From JAMWDF01 sp964645405 (lineage in GTDB: Bacteria; Ratteibacteria; UBA8468; B48-G9; DSTR01), in assembly GCA_964645405.1 (NCBI GenBank), contig CAZYCA010000034.1:76016-140015 (forward strand): 64,000 nucleotides of DNA, read 5' to 3'. Shown here in pieces: positions 16,683 to 26,197 of the stretch. The translations under genes and the position numbers were made by a program. Position 1 is the first letter of the stretch, and every line of letters begins with the position of its first letter. Below the pieces are notes generated by a model that was not told the DNA's origin, did no database searches, and saw nothing but the letters and a program-made list of their open reading frames with translations.

Positions 16683-18260
16683 TTATTTCCTCTCGATGAG
16701 TACCAGAGAGAGTCTGTCCACAAAACCTTTACCCTGAAAATGGTGTAAACCAGATTCCAGAAAAACAGTGGAGTTATTCTCTACGGTCTTCCCGTCAATA
16801 GCCAGTTGTTGTCCCACCCAGCTGATACGATAATCACCGGAGACAGGGATTTCTATTTCTGAACCCTCTAAAGCCAGCAAAGAGCGGTCAATACTCAATC
16901 CTGGCATGTAAACTTCACTCTCACCTATGGGCTGGTAAACGGAATTAAGGAAATTGATTATTTCCACCGGCATTTCCTTTACCCGGTAGTCAAAAATAAC
17001 CACAGGATAATGCAGTTGAGTCAGTTGTCTGATTGTCTGTTCAGCAAATTTTTTCGTATCTATCATAGCCATAATTCCCCGATGCATACAGGCATGAAAA
17101 CCCACATGCTTGCGGTAAAACATCAACCCGCGTCCATCAAACACAGGTCCTTTTGAGGGGTCTAACTTTTCTACCAGAGCCATAGTCTGTAAATCCTTTC
17201 TGTTACTCCGGGAAAATTCTGGAAGTATCTGTAAAAGACCTGGTAAAGAACCGAACAGAACCAGTCCCGCAAGAAAAGTTTTTCCGCCCTGACCGAAGGA
17301 GTTAACAACACGAGAAAGAAGGAAGGAACAACCGATGGCCAGTACCGGGAATAAAGGAAGAAAACTCTGTCGGTAAGGCTCAGGAAGCAAGAAAATGCCG
17401 GCAACAGTTCCCCCCAATGGTCCCAGAAGCAAAAGGCTACGTTCTGACCTGTTGAGGAAAAAACCACCCAGAATGCCGGAAAAAGCCAGCCCCATTAATC
17501 CGGAAGAAGTGGTGAAAGCCTCAAAAATGTAGCCAGCCGGAGAAAAACTGTGTTTCCAGAAAATGTTGTTGAAAACTACCGCCTTGATAAACTCAGGGAA
17601 AAGGTCTTTTACAGTCAGGTAAAGGAAAAGTGGCAGCCCACTGCTTAACATACCCACAACAACAAACAAAAATGATACCGCGCCAAAGAATAAAGCCACT
17701 ACCAGAGCCAGACCAAAGACAGCATATACATACTTAGCCGAAAACAAAACAGTAAGCCCGCTCAGCAATCCTGTAAGGAAAGCCTTTTGCCCGGGCAGAT
17801 ACTGCCTGTTGCATTCCAAGACAAGTAAAATTGCTACAGTGAAGGATAAAATGGCTGGACTTTCCGGTCGGGCTTCTATCATCTTGGCAGTGAACATTGG
17901 TACACAAAAGAGCAACCAGGTGCAAATGCAAGCTGGCACCGTCCCATCCTGACGCCGGCAAAAACAGAAAATAACCCAGACTGTTGCCAAACTACAGGCA
18001 AGACTAAGAAAACGCCACAGAAAAAGTAACCCCGGTCCATCACCCAGACGCATCAAGGGGGAGAGCAAAAGGTGGTAAAGAAAGACATGGTGTTCAAAAA
18101 AATCGCGCAAGGGAATAAAATTATGCGCTAAAAGCCAGGATAAATGGGTATGCTGAAATTCATCATCATCAAAATAGCGAAAGACAACCAGCCAGATCCA
18201 GCAAAGACTGATAACAAGAAAAAGATAAAAAATCCACCCAGGCCGCCTGCTTCTGGTCAT
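16683..18260 (-). CDS. polytopic membrane glycosyltransferase, GT-C/GT39-like
   Basis: 525 residues with roughly eleven membrane helices. Following helix 1 is YFDDDEFQHTHLSWLLAHN and then a second stretch RDFFEHHVFLYHLLLSP; this DDDE-x-H loop is the expected position of the catalytic and metal-binding acids of GT39/ArnT-like enzymes. A soluble beta-rich tail (EIEIPVSGDYRISWVGQQLAIDG region) follows the last helix. The ATG overlaps the stop of the upstream GH2 gene by 4 bases, so the gene is part of the V-ATPase/GH2 run. Confidence 0.7.
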   Translation of the reverse strand: MTRSRRPGWIFYLFLVISLCWIWLVVFRYFDDDEFQHTHLSWLLAHNFIPLRDFFEHHVFLYHLLLSPLMRLGDGPGLLFLWRFLSLACSLATVWVIFCFCRRQDGTVPACICTWLLFCVPMFTAKMIEARPESPAILSFTVAILLVLECNRQYLPGQKAFLTGLLSGLTVLFSAKYVYAVFGLALVVALFFGAVSFLFVVVGMLSSGLPLFLYLTVKDLFPEFIKAVVFNNIFWKHSFSPAGYIFEAFTTSSGLMGLAFSGILGGFFLNRSERSLLLLGPLGGTVAGIFLLPEPYRQSFLPLFPVLAIGCSFLLSRVVNSFGQGGKTFLAGLVLFGSLPGLLQILPEFSRSNRKDLQTMALVEKLDPSKGPVFDGRGLMFYRKHVGFHACMHRGIMAMIDTKKFAEQTIRQLTQLHYPVVIFDYRVKEMPVEIINFLNSVYQPIGESEVYMPGLSIDRSLLALEGSEIEIPVSGDYRISWVGQQLAIDGKTVENNSTVFLESGLHHFQGKGFVDRLSLVLIERK

Positions 18261-20653
18261 GGCAGATTGTAGAAAAAACCTTTTCTGGCATTTGCCAGGA
18301 TTCTGGAACCGGTAATTTCTGGTAAACTAACTCTACCCTTTTCGCCAAAATCTACCAGAAGCTCAGTACTTTCTCCGGAAACAATTTTCACTGTGCGTTG
18401 AATTTCCTGATAGTCAGGGCATTTCAATACCAGGGGGTAGTCTCCAGCAGGTAAAGGAATAATAAGGCCTACATAGGGATAAACAGGCACCCTGATATCG
18501 TTAAAGAGAAGATAAGTAGTTTCCGGGGGCTCACCGCATACTCTGGCCTGAATCTTCAAAAGACCAGGACGGGAAGCCTCACCTACATCAAAGGGACTGC
18601 TGTTGGTATAAAGCCATTGACCCTGACTATCAAACAGCTGTACCCAGCAGGTATGTAAAACCCCGGGAGTTGTTCCCGTGACAGGAAAGCTGATGGTCTG
18701 TATTTCTGCCTGTCTGTTCCCTGGTATATCAAAGTTAACATAACCTCTGGCTAACTCTGTAAAGCCACGCATAATCTTCCAGGTAGCAGTCAGATTCTTC
18801 ATCCTCAAACCTTCCGGGTTAAAATAACGTAAAGAAGCTTTCCAGAAACCATCAGCCTTACAGAGAGCATTTTCTTCACAGAGGAAAAGTTTTATTTGCC
18901 CTCTTAAAAGATTAGCCGCAGTATAGGCCAGAAGTTTAGGTTGTCTTTTCTCATCCAGGATACCATGGGCACAGATGCTGTTTGCGCGATGAAAATCGCT
19001 GAGTGTCCAGAGACAGATACCACAGATTTGTTCTGAACTGGTGGCGGTATACTGAAAACCAAAACGCACCACATGGTCCTGGTAGGTTTCTGAACCACGG
19101 GACTGGTCGCCATAACCACCATCTAATTTTCCAGCAGTAGCCAGCGCCCCCTGCTCGGCAACCAGGATAGGTTTACCTGAAGAAGACTGAAGAATAAGAG
19201 GAAGGTTTTCCCGTAAAGCGTAAACACTCTTGGAGTGATACCAGCCGTAGTGAAAGTTCCTTGCCAGGATATCCACCAGGTGGTTATAAGCCAGTTCTGC
19301 GGTAGAAGCAAAGACAATACTCACTGGCCGGCTCCTATCCAGAGAACGTACCAGACCGGTAGCCTGCTCATTATAATCAGGTGTTCCGTGCTGTTCGTTA
19401 GCTACTGCCCAGAAACAAACGCTGGCGTGATTCCGCAAAGTCTTTATCATTTCCTCAATCTGTCCTTTCAGCCAGAAACGCCAGGCTGTTTCTGATTCCG
19501 CAAAAATCTTTTTAATCTGCCAGGAAGGAATTTCTGCAAACACAATAATACCAAGCCGGTCGCAGAGCTCGTAAAGAAGCGGATGATTGGGGTAATGACC
19601 AGGCCGCAAAAAATTACAATGAAAGACATTTTTCAGGAGAAACAAGTCTTTTTCCCGTAACTGTTCTGTTAAACAGGGACCATAACCAGGATATTCCTCA
19701 TGTTGACCAAAACCCTGGAGCCACAAACGTTTATTGTTCAGGTAAAAAAAACCATTTTTGATCGTAACTTCTCTCAAACCAAGAGGGAAAGAAATTCTCT
19801 GTAGCAAGCCGTATTTCCATTCCAGGTTCAACGTATGAAGATAGGGGTCATCTGGAGACCACAGACGAGGATTTTCCAGAGAAAACTGGAGCTTTACCGG
19901 TACACTGCTGCCTGGTTTGACATTAACATGGTTGCGACTAAGACCTACCACTTTTGTTTCCGCTCTGACTTCACCAGAAATCGTACTCTGGTATTCCTTC
20001 CCGGTAGCATTTATTACCAGGGCTTCGACTGTCAGAAGACATCTTCCTTCTTCCAGTATGCGGACACTGGTGGCTAAATTATCCAGATAAACAGCTGGCC
20101 TGTGCACCAGGTAAACTTCCCGGTAAAGACCGCCAAAAGACTGCCAGCCCAGGTGAAGTGCGGGAACAGTCTCCTCAGAAAGTCTGTTATCCACTCTGAC
20201 TACTATCTCTGCATTCCTTCCAGGTTGAACATATTTAGTAATTTCAAAAGAAAAAGGGGTATAACCACCCCGGTGGACACCCAGATACTCTCCATTCACC
20301 CAGACATCGGTTACATGCATTGCACCTAAAAACACAACAAGAATCTGCTGGTTCCAGGAACGGGGAATAAGCACAGATTTAGCATACCAGTTTAAACCCA
20401 CAGGAACAGGATAACTGACCTGACCAGGCCTTTTCCCCCAGATACCAGGGACTGTCACCTTCCGCCAGCCAGTACGGTCCCAGCCAGTATTAAACCAGCC
20501 AGCTGTTGTCCCTTTATCATCAGGGTCTTCCTGAAAAAGCCAGGTACCGGAAAGGTCCAGAGAATCAAGAAAGGCTGTATCCCGAAGCGGGAAAGAAAAA
20601 GTCAGAGAAGCCAGAAGAAAAAACTGCAAAACAGTAACAGGTTTCTTCAGCAT
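18257..20653 (-). CDS. secreted glycoside hydrolase family 2 (beta-galactosidase/glucuronidase-like)
   Basis: 798 residues. Signal peptide MLKKPVTVLQFFLLASLTFS, then the GH2 jelly-roll (SLDLSGTWLF to VVRVDNRL, about 31-160), the Ig-like domain (about 190-300) and the (beta/alpha)8 barrel. The predicted acid/base is Glu420 in AVANEQHGT and the nucleophile Glu500 in PILVAEQGA. An extra C-terminal beta-domain runs from about 600. Family members remove beta-linked galactose, glucuronic acid, mannose or related sugars. It starts 29 bases after the V-ATPase A gene and overlaps the following glycosyltransferase gene. Confidence 0.88.
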   Translation of the reverse strand: MLKKPVTVLQFFLLASLTFSFPLRDTAFLDSLDLSGTWLFQEDPDDKGTTAGWFNTGWDRTGWRKVTVPGIWGKRPGQVSYPVPVGLNWYAKSVLIPRSWNQQILVVFLGAMHVTDVWVNGEYLGVHRGGYTPFSFEITKYVQPGRNAEIVVRVDNRLSEETVPALHLGWQSFGGLYREVYLVHRPAVYLDNLATSVRILEEGRCLLTVEALVINATGKEYQSTISGEVRAETKVVGLSRNHVNVKPGSSVPVKLQFSLENPRLWSPDDPYLHTLNLEWKYGLLQRISFPLGLREVTIKNGFFYLNNKRLWLQGFGQHEEYPGYGPCLTEQLREKDLFLLKNVFHCNFLRPGHYPNHPLLYELCDRLGIIVFAEIPSWQIKKIFAESETAWRFWLKGQIEEMIKTLRNHASVCFWAVANEQHGTPDYNEQATGLVRSLDRSRPVSIVFASTAELAYNHLVDILARNFHYGWYHSKSVYALRENLPLILQSSSGKPILVAEQGALATAGKLDGGYGDQSRGSETYQDHVVRFGFQYTATSSEQICGICLWTLSDFHRANSICAHGILDEKRQPKLLAYTAANLLRGQIKLFLCEENALCKADGFWKASLRYFNPEGLRMKNLTATWKIMRGFTELARGYVNFDIPGNRQAEIQTISFPVTGTTPGVLHTCWVQLFDSQGQWLYTNSSPFDVGEASRPGLLKIQARVCGEPPETTYLLFNDIRVPVYPYVGLIIPLPAGDYPLVLKCPDYQEIQRTVKIVSGESTELLVDFGEKGRVSLPEITGSRILANARKGFFYNLP

Positions 20654-20682
20654 AGCTGATAAAAATTTACCTGAAAATGCAG

Positions 20683-22440
20683 TTATTTTGCTTTCTTCTT
20701 GAGCTGAGCAAAAGATGTCACAATTTCCTTCTCCAGAGCAGTAAACTCCTGCAGGTTATCTTCGCTGATATACCTGGAGAGAACCATTTTCTGGCGCACC
20801 GGTAAAGATTTTATGGCCTCCAGTTGTACTCCCTGCTCCAGCGCCTGCCAGGCTAAACTGTGAAACTTCATAATCAACTGCAGCATTAAGTACTGTTTTT
20901 TTAAGGTAGTGTAAGCGTCCCGCTCGTCAAAGGCACTCTGGTGCAGAAACTCTTCTCTCAGACAACGTGCTGTTTCCAGAACTAATCTATCTGCAGAAGA
21001 AAGTGTCTCCATACCAACCAGACGGACAATCTCCAGCAGTTCAGCTTCTCGCTGTAAAAGGGAAAGAGCCTGGTCTCTCATCGCTGCAAACTCCGGACTG
21101 ATATGCTTGCTGAGAAAAGGGATAACAGTCTTATCATAGAGGGAATAACTGTTCAGCCAGTTAATAGCCGGGAAATGTCTTTGATAAGCCAGCCGGTCAT
21201 CCAGTCCCCAGAAAACCTTGACTACCCTTAAGGTCATCTGAACCACCGGGTCAGTTAAGTCCCCACCCGGGGGACTGACAGCGCCGATGATAGACAGAGA
21301 CCCTTCCCGGTCAGGCTGTCCGAGACATTGCACCCGTCCTGCCCTTTCATAAAAAGAAGCCACATTGGTACCCAGATATGCTGGGTAGCCCTCCTCACCT
21401 GGCATTTCTTCCATTCTTCCGGAAATTTCTCTCAAGGCTTCCGCCCAGCGACTGGTAGAATCAGCCATCAAAGCCACGGAATAACCCATGTCCCGGAAGT
21501 ATTCGGCTATGGTAACACCCGTGTAGATTGATGCTTCCCTGGCTGCCACCGGCATATTAGAAGTATTGGCAATCAGAACTGTTCTTTCCAGAAGAGGTCT
21601 GCCAGAGGATGGATCTTTCAGCCTGGGAAACTCTATCAAAACATCAGCCATCTCATTACCTCTTTCCCCGCAGCCGATATAGACCACCACCTCAGAATTA
21701 GCCCATTCAGCAATGGCGTGCAAAACAACAGTCTTACCACTACCAAAAGGACCCGGAATACAGGCAGTACCACCCTTGAGAATAGGGAAAAAAGTATCAA
21801 TCACTCTCTGACCTGTCACCAGTGGTTCCACAGGCTGTCTCTTTTCCCGGAAAGGGCGCCTTTTCCTTACAGGCCATCTCTGCATTAAGGTGATAGCTCT
21901 GGTATTGGTCTCTGTTCTAATCACTCCTACTGGCTCCTCCACGGTAAAGGAACCACTCTTCATCTCCACAATTTCTCCGGAAACTCCGGGAGGTAACATT
22001 ATCCGGTGTGCAATCAAAGGTGTCTCCTGTACTACCCCGATGATATCACCAGCCTGACAGATGCTGCCTGGTTTCACCAGTGGCTGAAACTCCCATTTCT
22101 GGTTCCTGTCTAAACTGGCAATCTGGATTCCACGAAGAATGAAATCTCCGTGTTTTTCAAGTTGAGAAAGTGGCCGTTGAATACCATCAAAAATATTTTT
22201 TAGCAGTCCTGGGCCCAACTCCACCAGAAGCGGTTGTCCGGTTTCCTCTACTCTGTCTCCTACCTTCAGTCCTTCTGTTTCCTCATAAACCTGGATGGAA
22301 ACTACCCCGGACTGGACACTTATGATTTCTCCAACCAGAGATTCTGGTCCAACCCTTACCATGTCATACATCCTGGCGTGCTGCAGTTCAGATGCCTGGA
22401 CCAGAGGTCCGGCTACCTTGATAACCTTTCCTGTACTCAT
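20683..22440 (-). CDS. ntpA: V-type ATP synthase/ATPase subunit A
   Basis: 585 residues, the normal length. It carries the catalytic Walker A motif GPFGSGKT (230-237), preceded by VTGQRVIDTFFPILKGGTAC, and the family stretches VVVYIGCGERGNEM and MADSTSRWAEALREISGRM. The 'non-homologous region' insert specific to A subunits (about 115-190) is present. With subunit B it forms the catalytic V1 hexamer, which couples ATP to H+ or Na+ movement. Subunit F lies directly upstream, but the expected subunit B is not downstream; a GH2 gene starts 29 bases later instead. B, D, E, I, K and C must be elsewhere if the complex is functional. Confidence 0.97.
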   Translation of the reverse strand: MSTGKVIKVAGPLVQASELQHARMYDMVRVGPESLVGEIISVQSGVVSIQVYEETEGLKVGDRVEETGQPLLVELGPGLLKNIFDGIQRPLSQLEKHGDFILRGIQIASLDRNQKWEFQPLVKPGSICQAGDIIGVVQETPLIAHRIMLPPGVSGEIVEMKSGSFTVEEPVGVIRTETNTRAITLMQRWPVRKRRPFREKRQPVEPLVTGQRVIDTFFPILKGGTACIPGPFGSGKTVVLHAIAEWANSEVVVYIGCGERGNEMADVLIEFPRLKDPSSGRPLLERTVLIANTSNMPVAAREASIYTGVTIAEYFRDMGYSVALMADSTSRWAEALREISGRMEEMPGEEGYPAYLGTNVASFYERAGRVQCLGQPDREGSLSIIGAVSPPGGDLTDPVVQMTLRVVKVFWGLDDRLAYQRHFPAINWLNSYSLYDKTVIPFLSKHISPEFAAMRDQALSLLQREAELLEIVRLVGMETLSSADRLVLETARCLREEFLHQSAFDERDAYTTLKKQYLMLQLIMKFHSLAWQALEQGVQLEAIKSLPVRQKMVLSRYISEDNLQEFTALEKEIVTSFAQLKKKAK

Positions 22441-22447
22441 TTCTGTT

Positions 22448-22738
22448 TCACTTAATTCCTGTTGCTTTCCTTATCAGTTCTTCCATCAACCGCTGACCTG
22501 TACCCTGATGTTTTTTCCAGGCTGGTAAAACCACTATCTCACCCTGGAGAAAAGAATTTTTCATAACTTCTGGTTCAAAGATTTCTTCGCTGACAAAGAT
22601 GGTAGCATAACCTCTTTTTTTCAGTTCTTCCAGCCAGGTGGTTGCCTCCGCTACTGTTTCTGCCGCGAAAACATCTCCCCCCAGCAGCCGGAAGAACTCC
22701 AGACTGACTCTTTCCCCTAAGAAAGCAATTTTAGCCAT
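22448..22738 (-). CDS. ntpF: V-type ATP synthase subunit F
   Basis: 96 residues from the ATG at 22738: MAKIAFLGERVSLEFFRLLG, then YATIFVSEEIFEP and GEIVVLPAWKKHQGTGQRLM. This is the alpha/beta Rossmann-like fold and 'G.....F.L.G' N-terminus of subunit F, the small stalk protein that regulates V1. An upstream in-frame ATG at 22774 lies in the -10 region of the promoter and is rejected. There is no clear ribosome binding site. The A subunit gene begins 7 bases after the stop. Confidence 0.85.
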   Translation of the reverse strand: MAKIAFLGERVSLEFFRLLGGDVFAAETVAEATTWLEELKKRGYATIFVSEEIFEPEVMKNSFLQGEIVVLPAWKKHQGTGQRLMEELIRKATGIK

Positions 22739-22764
22739 TGGATGGTTTGTACACAAACTAAGGT

Positions 22765-22773
22765 AGTATAACA
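22765..22773 (-). promoter_or_regulatory. extended -10 promoter of ntpF-ntpA
   Basis: Minus-strand TGTTATACT: a TGn extension plus TATACT, 26 bases ahead of the ntpF start. The -35 at 17-base spacing (TTCCTG) is weak, consistent with an extended -10 promoter. Confidence 0.5.
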
Positions 22774-23736
22774 TATCTTATGCCGCACAGGAAAATTTTG
22801 CGTACCGGATTACCTTTTCGAATAATCTTTTCCGCTCTATATCCACACTTACGGTAAAATGTATTACAGTTTTCTCCCAACTTCTTATAACTTGGAAGAC
22901 CCGGACTGGAGAAGATATACGGTACAAAAAATCATTCGCAGAAAAAATACACTCCTAACGCGGAAACATTCTACGGTTACTCAGGAAATGAGGAAGTAAG
23001 GGAAAAACTGTCTGGAAAAAGCAAAAGCGACAGAAAACACTCAGCCCTGCAGAAAAAGGATAGAGATGTGGGAAAAAGCCATCTGGCCATATGTGGAGGA
23101 AGGTAAAAAGAAATATCGAGGAAACAAAATCTCCTGTATGTCTTGTGCCCATACGAATTTTGAGAAAGGTGATCGGAAAAAAGGAGTTATTCTCTCTGAC
23201 TGGTACACAAGAGGAAGCAATACCGGAACAAAAAGGAATTATACTGCCAGGATTGCCCAAGATGGGCAATGTCTTTATTTCTGCTACACAAAAAACTGGT
23301 CACTTCACCAACTATTTTCCCTTATGGTCACCGGGAGATATTTGTTTCCAGGCGCAGGGCTGCTCTTTACAGACGATATGCTTTTAATCCCACAGGCTTG
23401 TTTGTTTCCCTTTCCCATGGTGAGCTAAACCAGGCAAGCAATGTACTGGTATAGAAATTAAAGGCAAAAATTCACTCCACTATCCAGAACCCGAGAAACG
23501 GAGAGCCCCTTACCATGAAGAGAGATTTTAGAGGACGGGATAAAAGCAGGAGAGAAATTCTATTTCCATATTATAAGGCTTCTTTCACCCGACAATTCAG
23601 GCAGTTACCCTTATAAAATAGACTGTTTTGTTCCCTTTTCCACTGTTCACCAGTTGAACAGACTGGCAGAAATAGAATTAGAAAAATAACGAAGAAAACA
23701 GGTACCTTGCGCAATATATCAAAAAGCAGAACTTAC
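22774..23736. other. gene-poor stretch, possible remains of a plus-strand gene
   Basis: Nearly 1 kb without a convincing gene, the longest in the window. The genes on both sides lie on the minus strand, yet from about 22980 to 23560 the plus strand is purine-rich, as in plus-strand coding regions elsewhere here. Open stretches hop between frames: one runs from about 22892 to 23105, two overlap between 23066 and 23428, and a third frame stays open at 23269-23454. No homology is recognised. Two small perfect hairpins occur: ATTGCCC/GGGCAAT at 23252-23270 and CTGTTCA/TGAACAG at 23643-23661; neither has a T-run of a good terminator. A decayed gene is the best guess. Confidence 0.4.
23066..23428 (+). 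CDS. doubtful small ORF in the gene-poor stretch
   Basis: 120 codons; AAAGGA lies six to seven bases ahead of the ATG, the best ribosome binding site in this stretch. The product begins MWEKAIWPYVEEGKKKYRG and has a CMSC motif near residue 29. It resembles no family I know, and another open frame (23091-23387) competes over the same bases. It may be a fragment of a decayed gene rather than a working one. Confidence 0.2.
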   Translation: MWEKAIWPYVEEGKKKYRGNKISCMSCAHTNFEKGDRKKGVILSDWYTRGSNTGTKRNYTARIAQDGQCLYFCYTKNWSLHQLFSLMVTGRYLFPGAGLLFTDDMLLIPQACLFPFPMVS

Positions 23737-24528
23737 TCATTTCCACAGAGAAACAAGAACTGCCAGGAAAAAACAAATTCCATAAAAAACAACAATCGTT
23801 GGCCCACTGGGTAAATCAAACCTCCAGGAAGCAGCCAGTCCGCTGATTACGCAGACAAGACTTGTGACTACAGATACCAGGATACTCTGCCTTATTCTGA
23901 CAGTCAGCCAGAGACCAGTTAGCGGAGGGATGATAAGAGAAGAAAAGACAAAAAGTAGACCACAATTTTTCATTGTCAGACCAATCACTATACCCAGACA
24001 GGCAAAGAAAACAAAGTTCCACAAAGCAACCGGAGTACCAAGAGTGAAAGTAAATTCCGGGTCCAGGGTGACAGCAATAAACTCTTTCTGGAAAATTATC
24101 TGACAAAGTAAAACAACACTGATAACTGTAGCCATGATGATTACATCAGCGGTACTGACATAAAGAATATTACCGGAAAGTAAGTCAATCCCATGTGCTT
24201 CCGCCAGCGGATTTTTGGCTATCAAAAGGACAGAAGACGCGGCAGCAAAAGCATAGATAAAACCAACAACTGCCTCACTGAAGACTCTTTGCCCTTCCAG
24301 GGTCTTCCATAGAATCAGGGTGACTGTCCCGGTGAGAAGAAAAGCCGGGAGAGCAGGAGCTACCCCGAGGAATAACCCAGCTGCCACCCCCAGTGCCGCC
24401 ACCTCCGAAAGAGCCACAGATAAAAAGACAATCCTTCTCCAGATAACAAAAATGCCCAGGTAGCCACAGCCTGCAGCCGCCACTATCCCGGAAACAAGCG
24501 CCTTCTGCATAAACGGCTCGGAAAACAT
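23737..24528 (-). CDS. metal ABC transporter permease (ZnuB/MntB-like)
   Basis: 263 residues with eight or so hydrophobic helices, beginning FMQKALVSGIVAAAGCGYLG and IFVIWRRIVFLSVALSEVAALG, the standard N-terminus of ABC-3 (ZnuB/MntB/TroC) permeases. The protein forms the inner-membrane channel for Zn2+, Mn2+ or Fe2+. It is the last gene of the operon, 12 bases after the ATPase gene. Confidence 0.92.
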   Translation of the reverse strand: MFSEPFMQKALVSGIVAAAGCGYLGIFVIWRRIVFLSVALSEVAALGVAAGLFLGVAPALPAFLLTGTVTLILWKTLEGQRVFSEAVVGFIYAFAAASSVLLIAKNPLAEAHGIDLLSGNILYVSTADVIIMATVISVVLLCQIIFQKEFIAVTLDPEFTFTLGTPVALWNFVFFACLGIVIGLTMKNCGLLFVFSSLIIPPLTGLWLTVRIRQSILVSVVTSLVCVISGLAASWRFDLPSGPTIVVFYGICFFLAVLVSLWK

Positions 24529-24540
24529 TATAATCCTTTG

Positions 24541-25275
24541 TCAGGAAATGGAAATACCTTCCTTCCCCCTTTCCAGGCAGATGCTGGTCCCCAGAACCTC
24601 TGACAGTAGCTCAGAATTCAGCTGGTTCTTATCAGCTACTTTCAGCAAATTATTTCTTCCCAGAAACAGAAAGTGCTCCGCTTCGTTAATCACTCTAAAA
24701 AGTTCATGACTGACCAGAATAACCGTCAGATGAAATCTGCTTCTTACCTCCCTTACCAGTTCCAGAAATTCCCTGGAACCTCTCCAGTCTAAGTCTGTGG
24801 TCGGTTCGTCCAAAAGTAGAACCTGTGGTCGGGTTGCCAGAGCCCTGGCTAAAAGTACTCTTTGCTTCTGACCACCTGATAGCTGGGAAAAAAGTTTTTC
24901 GGAAAGATCTTCCACCCCGCATAAACGCAGACATTTTTCTACTTCCCTCAGGTCTTTTTCGCTGAACCTGCGACCTGGACCAGCCTGCTTAATCCTGGAT
25001 AGCAAAGTGATTTCTCTGACAGTACAACCAACTATTTCTTCTCCTGCTTTTCTCTGCTGGCAGTATCCAAAAACCAGATTTTTTTCTTTCCATATTTTTC
25101 CTTTAAGCGGGAGAATAAATCCGAGGATAGCCCTTAAAGTCGTAGTCTTTCCTGAACCATTTGGTCCAATGAAACCCCAGTATTGCCCTGGATAGATGTC
25201 CAGGGAAAGAGAGGAAATTACCACCTGTCCCTTATAACCAAGGCAGACATCCTGCAAAGAAATTATTGGTTTCAT
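24541..25275 (-). CDS. metal ABC transporter ATP-binding protein (ZnuC/MntA-like)
   Basis: 244 residues with Walker A GPNGSGKTT near 37-45, signature LSGGQKQRVLLARALA near 137, Walker B VLLLDEPTTDLD and switch His in VILVSHEL. The organisation matches ATPases of ABC-3 metal importers. Its ATG overlaps the stop of the substrate-binding protein gene by 4 bases. Confidence 0.95.
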   Translation of the reverse strand: MKPIISLQDVCLGYKGQVVISSLSLDIYPGQYWGFIGPNGSGKTTTLRAILGFILPLKGKIWKEKNLVFGYCQQRKAGEEIVGCTVREITLLSRIKQAGPGRRFSEKDLREVEKCLRLCGVEDLSEKLFSQLSGGQKQRVLLARALATRPQVLLLDEPTTDLDWRGSREFLELVREVRSRFHLTVILVSHELFRVINEAEHFLFLGRNNLLKVADKNQLNSELLSEVLGTSICLERGKEGISIS

Positions 25276-26177
25276 GGTGTCAGTGCTGCGGTTATCAGGT
25301 TAACTATAGTCTCAAAAAGACTGAAGTAATCTTTCGCCTCAGGACTGCCACCTACCGAATTAGGGAAAACAACTACTTTTGCTCCTGTTTGCCTGGCAAC
25401 AAAATCAGCCACCCTGCGATTATAGAAAACTTCCATCAGGATAAGCCGCACATTTTCTTTTTTCATTATCTTCACCACCTCAGCCAGATGGGCTGGACTG
25501 GGAGGAATACCTGGTTTCGGTTCCAGTTCCGTCACAATTTGCAGCCCGAAGCGTCTGCAAAAGTAAGGAAGGCTCCTGTGGTAGCTCACCGCTTTTACCT
25601 CTCCCCGCGTTTCCATCTTTTTCCGGCAGGTGATAATAAGGGAATCTATCCTTCCTTCAAAAGTTTTCAGGTTAGATTTAAAGTAGTCGCTGTTTTCCGG
25701 TGACAACTGGCTCAACCGCCGGGCAATCTGCCTGGCGATAAGCCTGCCATTTTCCGGGTCCAGCCAGTAATGAGGGTTACCCAGGGGATGAATATCACCC
25801 ATGGAAGCATCTACCTTTACTCCTGGTGGTAAAACTTCCAGTTTGTCAATCGGTCCGGAAAGGTCCAGAAAACCAATTTTACCGGTGTTGACCACAGGAT
25901 TTCTGGCAGCATCCAGAAGAGTATAAACCCACAAGTCTAAATCCATTCCTACTGCCAGTACCAGGTGAGCCTTTTTAATTTTAATTACCATTGATGGTCT
26001 GGGCTCCACAAAATGCGGGTCCTGAGTTCCACTGATAAGGCAGACTACTTCCACCTTATCACCACCTATCTCCCTGGTAATAGAAGCTAAATCAGAAGTG
26101 GTCGTTACCACACTGATTTTCTCAGCCTGAGCCGTGTTTAAGGCTAGCAGCAAAATGATAAAGAATAGTTTTTTCAT
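25272..26177 (-). CDS. metal ABC transporter substrate-binding protein (ZnuA/TroA-like)
   Basis: 301 residues with signal peptide MKKLFFIILLLALNTAQA. The start at 26177 follows AGGGAGTAACA. Cluster A-I features: SVVTTTSDLASITREIGGD, QDPHFVEPRPSMV (first His ligand), NPHYWLDPENG (second His), AVSYHRSLPYF (third His). The His/Asp-rich flexible loop typical of zinc-specific ZnuA is absent; the equivalent stretch is DASMGDIHPLGNPHYWL, so manganese or iron is also possible. It works in the periplasm and hands the metal to the adjacent permease. Confidence 0.92.
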   Translation of the reverse strand: MKKLFFIILLLALNTAQAEKISVVTTTSDLASITREIGGDKVEVVCLISGTQDPHFVEPRPSMVIKIKKAHLVLAVGMDLDLWVYTLLDAARNPVVNTGKIGFLDLSGPIDKLEVLPPGVKVDASMGDIHPLGNPHYWLDPENGRLIARQIARRLSQLSPENSDYFKSNLKTFEGRIDSLIITCRKKMETRGEVKAVSYHRSLPYFCRRFGLQIVTELEPKPGIPPSPAHLAEVVKIMKKENVRLILMEVFYNRRVADFVARQTGAKVVVFPNSVGGSPEAKDYFSLFETIVNLITAALTP

Positions 26178-26197
26178 TGTTACTCCCTTCATGTTAC

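Noticed and set aside
23091..23387. 98-codon plus-strand frame in the gene-poor stretch
   Set aside because: Overlaps the 23066 frame, lacks a ribosome binding site and shows no recognised family; kept only as part of a possible decayed gene.
23643..23661. Hairpin CTGTTCA/TGAACAG as terminator of the metal-uptake operon
   Set aside because: Perfect 7-bp stem, but no T-run follows on either strand.
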